Shown here piece by piece: positions 10,345-21,584 of a DNA stretch of 64,000 nt. A program made the translations under genes and the position numbers. This stretch comes from Hysterangium stoloniferum (Eukaryota; Basidiomycota; Agaricomycetes; Hysterangiales; Hysterangiaceae): the NCBI GenBank assembly GCA_015178975.1, contig WHVD01000109.1:1-64000 (forward strand), read 5' to 3'. How positions within the stretch are numbered: the stretch's first letter is position 1; every line of letters starts with the position of its first letter. Under the pieces are notes generated by a model. That model was not told the origin of the DNA. It ran no database searches and worked only from the letters and a program-made list of their open reading frames with translations.

Positions 10345-12557
10345 ATGCCTAAAACTGAGCCCAAGACTACACGAAAGCCTCGAGAAAAGCCAGCACCTTA
10401 TGTCAAAAACAAACAGAAGCAAATTGACAATAGAGATATGCCAAAGACATCTGCAAAACCAGCAATCCATACACAGCGTGCAAATCTGACACTTGCTGAT
10501 TGGCTGACTGTTCTCAAGTATGTTGATGAACATCCATTGCTTTCACAAGGAGACATTGTCAACCATTTTAAGACCAAGATTGATGGTGCTTTACATTTTT
10601 TCCAATCAGCACTCTCTCGAGCCATCAGCAAATGTCCAACACTTGAAGAACGCAGTCAATCTAATCCAACTGCATTATCTTTGAAGCGTGCACGCATTGT
10701 CACTCGACCTGACATTGAACATGCATTGGTTCTATGGGTCAATCATATGCTGGAGAAGAATGAGACTGTTAGTGGACCCATGTTACTTGAAAAGCGCAAG
10801 CGTTTTGAGACTTTATTTGATGTGCCTGATGATCAACAACTCACTGGTAATGGGTGGATCCCTTCCTTTTGTGCAACCTATAAGGTTAAGGAATACCGGC
10901 AACATGGGGAGGCTGGCTCTGTAGATCTCAGTGCTGTAGAGGCTGAACAGAAAAGGTTTCAGAGCTTGATAGAAACATTCAAGCCCTGTGACCAGTGGAA
11001 TTTTGATGAGACAAGTCTATTTCCAAAGTGAGTAATTCTTGTTTGTTGAATGAGAGATTATCACATGCATTTCCAGGTGTCCTCCTGATCGTGGCCTGTC
11101 AGACAGACATATGAGTGGAAAGAAAAAAGACAAATTTCGAATTACCCTGGGATTTGCTTGCAATGCAGATGGCAGTGAGAAAATGCCACCAATTTACATT
11201 GGAAGGTCAAAGCAACCCCGCTGCTTTGGAAAAAAATCACCTCAAGATCATGGCTTTAATTATTGGAACAACAAAAAGGCATGGATGACATCTGAAATAT
11301 TTCAAGAGTAAGCCCTCCTTCCATATTTACTCAGGACATTGAGAGCTAGCACTTAATTAATGCTACAGATGGATTAAGAAGTTTGACCTGAAGATGCGAG
11401 CTGAAGGACGGCACATCTTGCTTGTCATTGATAATTTTTCAGGTCATTACATTGAATATCAGCCAAAAAACATACACATTGAGTATTTCAAGCCAAATCT
11501 CACCTCCTTTGTGTAGCCACTTGATGCAGGAATAATCCGCTGCTTCAAAGCACATTACCGTGGCCTTTTCTGTCGTCGTGCAATTGACCTTGATGAGGCA
11601 AATGAACCAGACATCTATAAAATTGACCTCCTTGAAGGAATGCAAATGGCTGATGCAGCCTGGGAGGCAGTAGCCACTGAGACCATTCAGCATTGTTGGA
11701 ACCACACTAAAATTCAAAGGTTTACTCTTTTTACTCTCTTCATACAGCTACTAATTATTATTTTTGCATTTATGTATAACAGACAGCTATTGTCAACATC
11801 TGCTAAAGACAGCTCTGAGAAGACTACTCCACAGGTGGCGTCTGATCCTGGTGCATGGGATATCTTGCGAAGATTTGCAAGCAGTGACATGACACTTCCA
11901 CAAGCAGAAATGGCACTGATTCAGCATCTTAGTGATCAGTACAAGGATGCTGACTGGCGTCCAGCTCTTAAAGCTGTAATGGAAGCTGAGGGTGATGTTT
12001 CAAAGGCACAGGAAGCCATTAAGGCATTGTCTGCTGCCTGTGGAAGGCCCAAGCTCACCATCAAACTCCCAGCATTCTGTCCTTCCCAGCTTGTAACAGC
12101 TGAAGAAAATCTTGGGAGCTTTATTAAAATTCTTCATCAAAAGAACCGTATCTTTGGTCAATTACCAACTGTCGAAGAACTAATCAACCCTGTTGAAGAG
12201 GGAAAAAATAATGGAGATGAATCTCCCTATGCATTTCCTGGTGGAGATAAGGATATTGTGCAACAGGTGGTACATGAACAGCAAGTGGAGAAGGGGGAAA
12301 TCATGGAAATTGATGAATCTGACAATGATGATTCAGACCCAACTGACAATCTCAGTCGACATGACACAATAAAATTGGTAAAACAACTGGAACAATTGGT
12401 AATCAAGTATGGGGCAAATCCATCTGACAATCTCGAGTTGAATCATCTGCTGCGCAAATTTCGTGCCCATTTGGTCCATGAAGACTCTATTAACTCAAAA
12501 CAAACTACTCTTGACACCTTTTTCAGGCACACTACGGTAAGAGCCCATACTACATAG
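10345..12557 (+). pseudogene. pogo/Tigger-type transposase, one nonsense codon
   Basis: Exon 1 starts at the ATG at 10345 and carries a basic N-terminus and a helix-turn-helix/CENP-B-like region (LTLADWLTVLKYVDEHPLL; HALVLWVNHMLEKNETVSG), then the first catalytic Asp in NFDETSLF. Introns at 11028-11076 and 11308-11368 are phase consistent. The second Asp is in VIDNFSGH; the third is in PLDAGII, directly after a TAG at 11514-11516 where the family normally has Gln. A further intron near 11719-11780 leads to an acidic tail ending KQTTLDTFFR, a PCNA-interaction (PIP) box, known from pogo transposase. With the stop in the catalytic core the gene is dead unless the codon is read through. Confidence 0.88.
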
Positions 12558-12856
12558 ATAATGGAATATACATTTACATATTATCAATGGTTTCCAATCT
12601 AGAGAAAAATATAGTAGACAACCTATTACCTTCTTGAAACTAAATCACTGTTGAAATTGTCTTTTTGCAAAGAATAATATTCTAATAAAATGTTATTTAC
12701 ATTGAAGACTGGCCCCAGACAATACCATAAACAACCATTTTAATTGTATATGTCACATGTTGTCACACATGTGTGACACTTCTGGTGTTGCATAAATATC
12801 ATAATGCATTGGCTGAGGGTGGGGACGAGCGTTATGCATTATGACCTAATCGACTG

Positions 12857-14707
12857 TACTCCTAAACAGCCGCAATGTATGTCTTACTCACTCACCTTGT
12901 GATAGTTGGCGAATCTATGGTCGGGGGCTTTACGGTCACAGCCCTGGAACGCCACATTCCTACATTGATAGGCAAAACAACGCGTTGGGCATCCCACAAG
13001 AGAACCTCGACCGGTATGAGGCTCAAGACCGAGTACCCCAACTTACCTACCCATCGGGCACCGGTGACAATGGGGAACAACACCTTCAAGTGACATCCAC
13101 GCTACATCTGCCAGTTCAACCACACGAGCAGCAAGACATCCTCTACGCCGATTGGCATCGCGTTCTTCCTCCACAGAATCCTGCTCAGGGTCAATTTTCA
13201 ACGTTCGGCGCGCCAATGTCGCTTCAAACCATGGAGCGTGATTTCACGGCACCCGTCACACATTCATCCCATATGGAATACACCACGGCATTTAATGGCA
13301 TCCAAGAGGGAAATAATTCCCACCAGGTTCAATCATGCGACCTGATGGCGTCCCCCTCTTGGAACAACGTTCCGCCGACACCGGATGCATCAAATTATCA
13401 TTTCCAGACAGTGAACATGTAAGTTCTAAGGACTAGTGAAAATGCAAAAGTTTTATTTTTCTCTAGAGCAACAAATGTAGATTTCGGGGCTTCTCAAAAC
13501 CACCCAATGCCAACTGACGCCTGGCAGCCGTTCTACGATCATGAAAGGTACCAAGCTCATGTTCACGAAGGTAGCCATGCATTTTCTGCTGAAGATATCC
13601 CGTAGGAGCCACTTTCCCTCGTCCATGTGTTAATATTGACGTGGTGTAGTCCATATGATGGATATGTAGCTGGGGTAGGCCACACGGGCCACTCTCATGT
13701 GAATACCAACAAGCGGGAGCACTCTGGCATAGTTAGCGGCTATGCACCCATAGCAGGGACAATTTACGCTCATGAGGGGAGTTTTGCAGTGTATGTGTTT
13801 ATTTGATCTTGTATTGATACTTAAGGACTAATGGCGACGTGCGTTCTTAACCGCATTTTTGTATTCCAGCTCCCCAAGCCTTAAACAATATATACCCGAC
13901 AACTCCGTGGTCGCAGATTTCCGTCCCATGGAGAATGATACGGGTAATGCCACAGGCGGGAAGCCAGAAAGTGTTTTTCTGCCCCATCCGTCAAGAGCGC
14001 CTTATTCGGGATTCTCCCCACCTTTCAACACGACCAGCGCACTCCCCATTTCATCTTCAGATAATCCCGCGTTGGTTACGTCCGCTACGGTTAAAATGCC
14101 AAAGGCTAAAGCGGTCCAAATACGTTCCCACCTCAGTCTCAAGATCCCCCGCTCATACCAGTTCCTTGCAGATTCTAAGATTCGGCCTCTCACTCCGCTG
14201 TACAGAAAGGATGCCGATATCGTTCAATACATTAAACTCGCATCCAATTCACCCCGGTGCAAGCTATGTGGAGCCTATTTGAAGACTGATGCCACCCTGA
14301 TCGAGCACTGGGTGACCAGCCACGTATGGAGTGAGCTTTCGACAAAGTTAGAACAGAAGCAAGAAAACTTCAATGACCTCAAAATCATGAATTCGCAATG
14401 GAGAATGGATGTTTTAATCGCTGCTGCGTACCTTTGTCCTATACCTCAATGCAATTCCAAGTACCCTAATGGAGTCCCAGCCTTCCTGACACAGAAGGCA
14501 TTTTACAAGCATATCAATTACCACATTACTAGAACTAAAGCTCAACCCACTCCCACTCACTCTCCGGATGTTGTGCTGGAGGAAGGGAAGACCGATATGA
14601 TGTCCCTGGCTGACACGTACTTTTCTGACCATCCCTTTTGGCGGCCGGAAGAGGTTGCCATCTTTCCTGATAGGGACCAAAAACTTGTTTGGTTGTTTCA
14701 TCAGTAG
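12857..14707 (+). CDS. C2H2 zinc-finger protein gene, 3' four exons
   Basis: The frame is open from the pogo edge and runs through exons 12859-13418, 13467-13601, 13650-13790 and 13870-14707; the three introns (48, 48 and 79 nt) are GT-AG and keep phase to the TAG at 14705. The N-terminal half is low complexity (Gly, His, Asn, Pro, Tyr), as in fungal transcription factors. Near the C-terminus CKLCGAYL...IEHWVTSH has C-x2-C-x12-H-x4-H spacing, and CPIPQC...KHINYH has C-x4-C-x19-H-x3-H spacing, so two zinc fingers are likely. A role in DNA binding is inferred. The first exon seems to lie at 7063-7251, separated by 5.6 kb of transposons; in-frame ATGs exist here (for example 12985), so a truncated protein is possible. 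Confidence 0.7.
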
Positions 14708-15320
14708 AATCCTCTGTCTGTGTGCGTGGTTTGCCGTAGATATGGATGTGACTTGCGTGAAGAGGTCCTTTTATCTAAGTATGTTACAGTATGGGCACGA
14801 GCACACGCATGTGATATGACCGTCTACTATATCTGGGAGACCACAGTTGACAAACAGTAGCCAACATGTATAAAAATGTTTGCTTCTTTGATAACACTTA
14901 CTATCCGTCCTGCGGTCCTTCAAGAACCCCAAATGATTCCTCTCACTATTGAACCCTAGATACAAATAGTAATCGGGTATGCGTATTGTTAGATGTTAAA
15001 CCATGACAACCAAAGCTTGGACCATAGATCCTTATATCAACACTATTTCCGGCAGCATACTTCTGTAATTACTGCAAGTAATACTACAGACCTCCCAATG
15101 TAGGAATATAAAGTTAGGAATACTAGCAGCAATCCAAAAGGGTAACGAGCAATGTTCTTCCGATTAACACGCGATCCGCTCCGTCATCAGCCACCTTAAC
15201 GACTCGTGATACGTTTCTACTTAGGCTCCTACCAAGTACATACCTCTTTTCTGTACGATCATGATTTTTGAAAATTTGTCGACATACTGAAAGGATTACT
15301 TCATTTTTCAGTTTATGCTC
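14708..15320. other. Non-coding stretch after the zinc-finger gene
   Basis: Only short ORFs on either strand and no repeats or element ends were recognised. It includes the 3' flank of the zinc-finger gene. Confidence 0.5.
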
Positions 15321-15329
15321 TCGGAAGTA

Positions 15330-16984
15330 TTTCAGGCTGGGTGCTTGATGAAAAAATTGGAAGGCTCAGTGGAGCCCTGGAAGTCGTTCCCGCCCTTCTT
15401 CGCCCAGTGGTCACGCTTTCCACATCTCGACATAAATTTCGAAGGACGATGACCTCTTTCTCTCGGTGAAAAAGGCTTGCCAACATGCCTTAAAGTTCTT
15501 AGTTCCTTCCTCGCGAATAATCAGAAGAACTCACTCAAGATAACGATAGATGTCTCCAAGAATATCGCTCTATTAGCAGACTCTCCAAGATATTTCTTGC
15601 CCCCGTTTCTTCTAGACGGCAGGCTATTTATGATGCAAGCGCTCGGGTCGTAGGGAATATTTTTCCGAGGTTCCAGCGGCCAAAATATGTGAAGTGGAAG
15701 ATGACTTCATGCACAGGAATTGAACGCTTGTAGAGTGTCTACTGAGGATACTAAAAGTTTTTGGAGCTAAAGCTTTTCCCGGTGAAAACGCAATGTGTTC
15801 ATCCTGGCGTTTGAGTTGAAAAAAAAAGCCATTTCATAGCCAACTTCTTTATCTTCTAGATTTCCTCAACACTTCTTCTCGATCTTCCAGTGCGGAATGA
15901 ACTCGCTAGACCACTGGTACATTTTCGCTACCTATCCCAAACCCGATTTCTTACCCTCGAGGTCACACCTGCATTCAAAAAGCCTAGAATCAGCCATCAA
16001 ATCCTTTGACCACCTCTTGACGGACGTGGGGTAATAATCGGTTACTGACAACGTTAATGTACAAGACCGCACTACTACATCCACCCATCTTTTTGCGTAT
16101 GCATTCACACCGTAGACTATAGACATAATATCAAGTAATCTATGAATCTCATCTCCCCTGGCCAACATGAAGCTCAATCCCCGATTGGCAGAGAGTCACC
16201 CAACGGCTCGCCATAGGATAATTCTTTAATTTATCTGTTTTTAGTGTTCCTTCCACTTCCGCGTCGCCTGAACTTTATACAATCAACTATGTGCTTTCCC
16301 AGTGCCCCCTAGATGTCCCGAAGGCTTCATTGGGGTAGTCCAGCCTCACAAGGTTAGGACACAAGCTTGGATCGAGGAATACGACTAATAATCTAAAATT
16401 CAAATTGTGGTTCCTAATGCTGAGCGTGTGGATTTGAGGAAACCGGTATAAAACCTTTGCACAGAACTTCTGGCAACTTTGGATCGCGACGCACGGAGGG
16501 CAGCGCAAGTTCAAGTTTGGAAAAGTGAATCGCCTCGGAAATTACGGAGCTAAGGGGGATTCTATATCCGCATGAAGTTGCTCAAGATCCCAATAGAACG
16601 TAAATTGATTGTGGAATCGACGGCCAAGAATGTCCTCGTCAAAGAGATCATTTATTTCGAAACATTGCATATTATCATCGAACACTCTACCGTCGACCCC
16701 CAGATGCACATGCCCAAGGATCGGAGATGGTGGCCTATGAAGAAATGCTGCAACTCTGAAAATTGCAACGTGAAGTTCCTGGTGGTGAGAGCGCCAGGGA
16801 TATTTGCAGTCAATTGCAGCAAGTTTAGAAGGAAAAGGTAGTCGAGAATAAGCGAAAGGTCGAAATCTCGGAGGATGATGGAAACTAGCCTATCCAAACA
16901 AACATGAGGAAGATGACTTGCCAATACTGTACCCTTGTCGTGTCTTTCTCGTCGCATAACCTCGAGTGGTAGGCTCTCCAACAT
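15330..16984 (-). pseudogene. F-box/leucine-rich-like protein relic (copy 2)
   Basis: Several broken minus-strand frames line up with copy 1 at 4.9-5.7 kb. 16652-16984 reads SLPLEVMRRER, CLDRLVSIILRDFDLSLI and LDYLFLLNLLQL; 16287-16514 reads FPQIHTLSIRNHN and DPSLCPNLVRLDYPNEAFG; 15932-16177 follows with a segment matching the VNCLARWGVELHDE end of copy 1 (read LCQSGIELHVG). Stops and frameshifts separate the pieces. The repeated hydrophobic leucine spacing suggests leucine-rich repeats, but an F-box itself is not seen, so the family name is tentative. Confidence 0.5.
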
Positions 16985-17640
16985 TGGATTTATAATCTAA
17001 AATGTGGAATACATTTCATCAATCCGGTTTTATGGAGGAAAATTCAAGTGATAATTTGAGATGGATAAGACCGGAAGAATCAGACTCCCGCCACTTCCTT
17101 AAGGGTGGGCTGCGCCATAGACAGAAGTGTAGAGTCCGTAGTGGCGCCACTCCAGGAATAGCGGTGTGTCAAAATCAAAGCCGGATGAGTTCCGGACGGA
17201 TGATACATACACGGATTTGTAAGGTACAAATGTCGTGAAAATGGGATAGACTGTTGTAAAATGTGCAAAATCAAGGCCAAGATAACGGCGTGCAGGTGAG
17301 ATTCAGAAGTTTCAGCCGTGCAGATACAGCTAACACAAAATATTTAAAGAAGATTCTGGCTTTTGCCACCATGTCTTAGCCATGCAGACGCCTACCAGGG
17401 GCACCATCTGACTGTTGGGAGTTCTAAGATTTAGTAATGAGTTTAAACCTCAGTAAGCCAGAAAGATCTAGATAAAGATGAATGAACTGGCGATGCTGAG
17501 GGGCCACACTCTAATCGCCCTGTATCAAGGAGGATTATAGACAGAACTTCTTCGGGAAAGCGGTTGATAAGAGCCAATTTATTGGGCCGGAATTGCAATT
17601 GGTATAGTTGTGTTATATGAATGACGCCTGAAGTTTTCCC
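16590..17640. repeat. Dispersed F-box-derived repeat, copy 1 of 3
   Basis: This segment is found again, inverted, at 46320-46877 and at 47856-49290. Shared stretches include TTCATCAATCCGGTTTTATG (about 17016 here; complement near 46820) and a block around 17380-17460 whose complement is at 46410-46480 and 48040-48120. It begins inside the F-box relic, so the unit is a duplicated gene fragment plus flank. A 78-codon frame at 17002-17238 is kept in part in all copies but is not convincing as a gene. Confidence 0.8.
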
Positions 17641-17859
17641 AATAATTAACTACAGCGGACACAGGGATAACACTATGGATAAACATCTATTGAATGCGAT
17701 CAGTTCTAATTTCTGCAACAAGCTACTGAGGTCACGGCGGATCTCAGATAGTTCAGCTGCCGGAACTTGTGTTGATTCGAAATGCGAACTCATCTCTCTT
17801 ATTTTATTCTATGTGTCTATTTTAGACAGAATCTTATATAAGCAAGATGAAGGCAGTAT

Positions 17860-18096
17860 GTGGCAAAGATGGAAGAGTGGCTCATGGCCCTAAGGGACTG
17901 GAGAGGAGATGTCCACCATCGTCTTGCTGTATGGACATCGACAAATCCGATCCAGCAGGGAAACCTGCTGGCCTCGGTACACGCTCCCAACCGTATACTA
18001 CCCACCACTGGGTCACCAAGATTCTCAGAGTTCGATGCACGCGTAGGTCGGCACGAATCGACTATCTCATCACTCCCTTTGGACCAGGCTCAGTAG
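17860..18096 (+). other. Short ORF upstream of the hammerhead ribozyme
   Basis: ATG at 17860 opens 78 codons (MAKMEEWLMALRDWRG; then a Pro/Ser-rich part ending ESTISSLPLDQAQ) with stops about 35 bp before the ribozyme. An overlapping frame of 86 codons ends SARIDYLITPFGP, which weakly recalls the end of an endonuclease domain of non-LTR retroelements. I do not recognise either with confidence. The position just before a self-cleaving ribozyme suggests the tail of a retroelement, but that is inference. Confidence 0.3.
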
Positions 18097-18128
18097 TAGA
18101 CCCCTAATCAGTAATTCTGGATGGGCGA

Positions 18129-18184
18129 AACGGTCGGGGTAGCGGTATCCCCCTGATGAGAGCTCTCGTCGGCTCGAAACCGTT
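18129..18184 (+). ncRNA. Hammerhead ribozyme, type III topology
   Basis: All parts of the hammerhead core are present in order. Stem III is AACGGT (18129-18134) with ACCGTT (18179-18184), including the A15.1-U16.1 pair. The cleavage triplet GTC is at 18133-18135, cutting after C18135. Stem I is GGGG/CCCC (18136-18139 with 18149-18152), extendable by two pairs. CTGATGA is at 18153-18159. Stem II is GAGCT/GGCTC (18160-18164 with 18171-18175) around a six-base loop. GAAA is at 18176-18179. Stems I and II are closed by loops and stem III is open. The flanks (GGGCGAAACGG and CCGTTTCCCC) could form a competing helix. Activity is predicted, not shown. Confidence 0.85.
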
Positions 18185-18189
18185 ACTAT

Positions 18190-18796
18190 CCCGTTTCCCC
18201 TAGCCACCCTCTACACTAGCTGCCAAAGTTCAATCTTCGGAGACAACTGTTTGCGGCGAGTGATAAGGTGGTGGTCCGCCCAGCGGCGCTCTGGTGGACG
18301 CTGGTGACCTCGCGTTGTCAAGGTCACCTGGCTATTTGGCTGAAGGTGTTTATGTAAGCTACCCAATCGCATTAAAAATATCACCATCAAAGACTAAGGA
18401 CTGGATTTCTGTACGAACCCCAAGGTTTCATCCTGTTTTCCCGGTCATTTGGAAGATTGAATAAAATACAGTCCCGGAAATTCGGTGCATGAGATGCCAA
18501 ATTCCGGTCTCAACGCTGACGGTCCCCTTTGTTCGCCCCCTTTTCATAAATTTATTTGTATGTAAGTGCACTTATGGGCATGAAAGGGAATAATAGTGTA
18601 GCATATTATTTCAATGTGACTTTATTGTCGTCTGTTTGATTTTTCATAGCCGGCTTCTAATTTGTTTTCTCGGTTTTCTCAATACTGTCTTCCTGATCGT
18701 CCAGCGTCGCTCTTCCGAGACGCATTCCTGGGCCATGGTAATATTTATACTGGTGGGAGCAAGGTTGAGGGCAATTTCGTAAAAAATGTGACGGCA
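18190..18796. other. Non-coding flank between ribozyme and MITE
   Basis: A hairpin with GGTGACC and GGTCACC arms lies near 18300-18330. No ORF, LTR end or tandem repeat was recognised. It could be the 3' part of the element that carried the ribozyme. Confidence 0.4.
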
Positions 18797-18799
18797 TTA

Positions 18800-19496
18800 C
18801 AGCTGTTTCGGGTACATAGTGCGGTGTTTGAAAATCAATAAAAAAATTCCGCTTTGGTCCCAAAAATAAATTGCTGTGTAACTCCATGACGGGGAGGAAG
18901 TAAGATATAATACTTTGTATTCACCATATATATATATGGGGCAAGCTATTTATATACTCAGAATTTCTTATTTCCTGTTATTTAACATTTGGACCTCTGT
19001 CAAAGAATCAACTCCCCCGCCACAATTACACACTTTTTCAGTTTGAAACTTGGGGAGAATAATATTATACATTATATATAAAAGCATAAACAAGAGTGGA
19101 TGCCTATACAGCACGGAATGTAGGGAAAGGCTAGACCTATATTATGTAATGCAGCATACGAGTGTCGCCGTTCCCTACATTCCGTACTGTATAAGCATTC
19201 ATTATTATTTAGACTTTTATATATAATATATCATATTATTCTCCCCGGGTTTCAACTCAAACAAGTCTGCAATTGTGGCGGGGGAGCTGATTCTTTCACA
19301 GAGGTCCAAATGTTAAATGACAGGAAATAAGAAATTCTGAGTATAGTAATAGCTTGCCCCATATATATATATGGTAAATACAAAGTATTATATCTTACTT
19401 CCTCCCTGTTATGGAGTTACACGGCAATTTATTTTTGACCAAAGCGGAATTTTTTTATTGATTTTTAAACACCGCACTATGTACCCGAAACAGCTG
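18800..19496. mobile_element. Foldback MITE with about 340-bp inverted arms
   Basis: The 697-bp element starts CAGCTGTTTCGGGTACATAG and ends with its complement, flanked by TA on each side (18798-18799 and 19497-19498), as in Tc1/mariner-type MITEs. The arms pair over almost their whole length around a short centre (about 19130-19165). At the centre a second nested inverted pair (CACGGAATGTAGGGA and its complement) stands out. No coding capacity. A related end (ACTCGGAACAGGCTG followed by TA) appears near 31012. Confidence 0.85.
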
Positions 19497-19658
19497 TAAC
19501 AGTAATCAGTACGGCTTCACCGGTGCTGGGGAGCGCTCAATGCTAGAAAAGAAGCTGAGCAATTGAAATTTGATAATCTAATCAAATATAATTTTATTTT
19601 GATAATTTACAATATAAAATTCATAAAGTATCTGCTTAATTTGCAAAAAGAAACATGT

Positions 19659-19734
19659 CGCGGCACTTGCGCGACACCCTGCGCGGCACTTGCGCGACAC
19701 CCTGCGCGGCACTTGCGCGACACCCTGCGCGGCA
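19659..19734. repeat. 23-bp GC-rich tandem repeat, 3.3 copies
   Basis: The unit CGCGGCACTTGCGCGACACC plus CTG starts at 19659, 19682, 19705 and (partial) 19728, with no differences between copies. It is a sharp GC island in AT-rich surroundings. Confidence 0.95.
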
Positions 19735-19984
19735 TTTTCCTATAGCCCACGTGATACGAACATCCAGAATCCGAATGTGGCACCTACACCATTCACTAAT
19801 CACTAATTAGCACCCGTCATGTACATCTTTCAACTCTCAAAAGAAGTTATAGTTCATACCTTAAAATATCTGAACTTCAGAACCCTCATTAATTGCTCAG
19901 AGGTACATTTTCTCAATTTCGTACTTGGTTCATGTGCTGGGATTTGATCCTCCATCTTAGGCTTGCCACAGTCTCCACGCGATA

Positions 19985-21150
19985 GTTCAGAATACATCTT
20001 GTTTGAGGTATAATAATGAATTGGAAATAACTGGTTTTATCGATACAGGCAGCGGTTCTTCACTTTCCATCGCGGAACGTTTGGAACAACTCGAAACAAT
20101 CGAAAGAAACTGGGCAACATTGACCTTCCGGCTGAAAGTTGGAATACCTAAACCTGTTGGCCGTAATATCTGGGAATTATTTGGCGGTGTCTTTACTCTA
20201 GGAACTTCGGGAGGACGAGGATTGTCATACACCGAACTACCTTCTCTTACTCGCAGAACCCTTACATGCACTTGGAAACATGATGACCTTGGATTGGACA
20301 TAAGAGATTTTGGTATAGACCCTTCGCAAGACTTAGTCGTATTGATCGAGGTTCCCGCGTACTGTATTTTCGCCACGATGAAAATATTTACCGGCTTATT
20401 GATTACACTTCTGCAGCGGTCCTCGTGCACATCAAGGGGTTTACTCAATCCATTTGCGCAGCATGCGCACTGGTGATCAGCATCATTGTGCTGCGCAACC
20501 GATAATAGTTTGTATCCCACAACCCTTTCAGCCTGGCGGCGTCGCAAGGTATACCTTTGTGATCCAGATCATGGGAGACTTTCTAGGACTGTTATTTCAA
20601 ACACCAATGCCCCATGATATGAGGGCCGGAGTTGCGTTTGTGTGGAATTGGAAAACGGGCCAAATAGCAATTGTATGTTAAATTATCTGATCCAATAACT
20701 TAACTTATTTTTGTTGTGTTTTATTTCGCCTCATAGCGGATACAATCTAATGATTCATTCAAACGATTTGATTTTTTTTCATTTCTATCTCCCCGCCACA
20801 TCCTGATCTCCACGCATATGCATGTTAGAGATGCAAAGTCCCCACCAGCTCTTGAAATCTATGACTTCATGTTCCCTGAAAGCACCGAAAACCCACCACC
20901 CATTCGTATATTCGAGTTTCCCGTGTTTTGTAGTGGTGTGGCCGCCCTTTCTACACTCACGAGGTCTGACCCGTCTCCGGAGCAGCCCGGACACGCAGCA
21001 ATTCAAGGAGGTAGACCGTTCGTAACAGCACCGATGGCTCGCCTGCATACTGTCAACATCCAAATATCTCGTGCAGTCCGTGAAGTTGCTAATATCGTCA
21101 ATTTCATGATGTTTGTTCATCATGATTCACTTTTGGATGGGATCGGATAA
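19985..21150 (+). pseudogene. F-box-type protein, frameshifted
   Basis: Three blocks in different frames read like one agaricomycete F-box-family protein. 20003-20340 gives RYNNELEITGFIDTG, LEQLETIERNWATLTF and HDDLGLDIRDFGIDPSQDLV; 20360-20480 gives YFRHDENIYRLIDYT; 20454-20690 gives FVIQIMGDFLGLLFQT and VWNWKTGQ. After a probable intron, 20740-21150 gives KRFDFFSFLSPRHIL, a typical next segment, ending at 21150. At least two single-base shifts, between 20340 and 20460, break the frame. The F-box at the N-terminus is not seen. In the intact family such proteins are predicted SCF ubiquitin-ligase adaptors; here no product is expected. Confidence 0.7.
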
Positions 21151-21584
21151 CCTGGACCCACCCTTGTCCCATGGAAGGAATGGGGACGAGCACAGCCTCC
21201 ACCCATGAAATAAATACTCCGGATCCTCTTGTAATACCTCAGTCGTTTTTGCCACCCTTAGGCAGCGGCTGAGTTCGGGCATTTCCTTGCCCTCTTTTTA
21301 TTTTTTTCAATAAAATCCTCAAGTCGGGTGAATAACACAAAGGATTAGGCCTTACTGTTGGCAAATAGCGCTAGGCCAAATCTTCCGGTTCCACCGTGGT
21401 GACCCAGATTCCCGGAACTCTACTCCCATAATGAAAAAACATGTAGGGTGAAAAAAAAAACTCAGAAGGACTTTTAATGTTTTGAGTTCTGTGTATATTC
21501 ATACTGTACATATAATTTTCGCAAGCAGAACGCTTCGTTTTGAATTTAGTATGAGTAGAACACTAACTATTATTTACACTCATC

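Larger units (their letters stand above)
8699..12856 (+). mobile_element. pogo-family (Tc1/mariner superfamily) DNA transposon, 4,158 bp
   Basis: The element is bounded by perfect 25-bp terminal inverted repeats (CAGTCGATTAGGTCATAATG and onward; 8699-8723 and 12832-12856) and flanked by TA on both sides (8697-8698, 12857-12858), the target duplication of Tc1/mariner elements. It contains a long tandem-repeat block (9010-10310) and one transposase gene with a CENP-B-like DNA-binding region (10345-12557). It lies 6 bp from the right end of another TIR element, in what seems to be an exon of a zinc-finger gene. Confidence 0.93.

Noticed and set aside
9466-10533. 355-codon minus-strand frame rich in Arg/Glu
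   Set aside because: It only reads the purine strand of the satellite before the pogo transposase; the same peptides recur in shifted frames.
17002-17238. 78-codon frame shared by three repeat copies as a gene
   Set aside because: Conservation follows the DNA repeat; the other copies have stops or shifts and no family is recognised.
18930-18945. TATATATATA tract as a promoter
   Set aside because: It is part of the foldback MITE arm and appears in mirrored form at 19360, with no gene next to it.
20785-21123. 112-codon minus-strand frame
   Set aside because: It is the shadow of the plus-strand F-box-type exon at 20740-21150, which matches a known family pattern.
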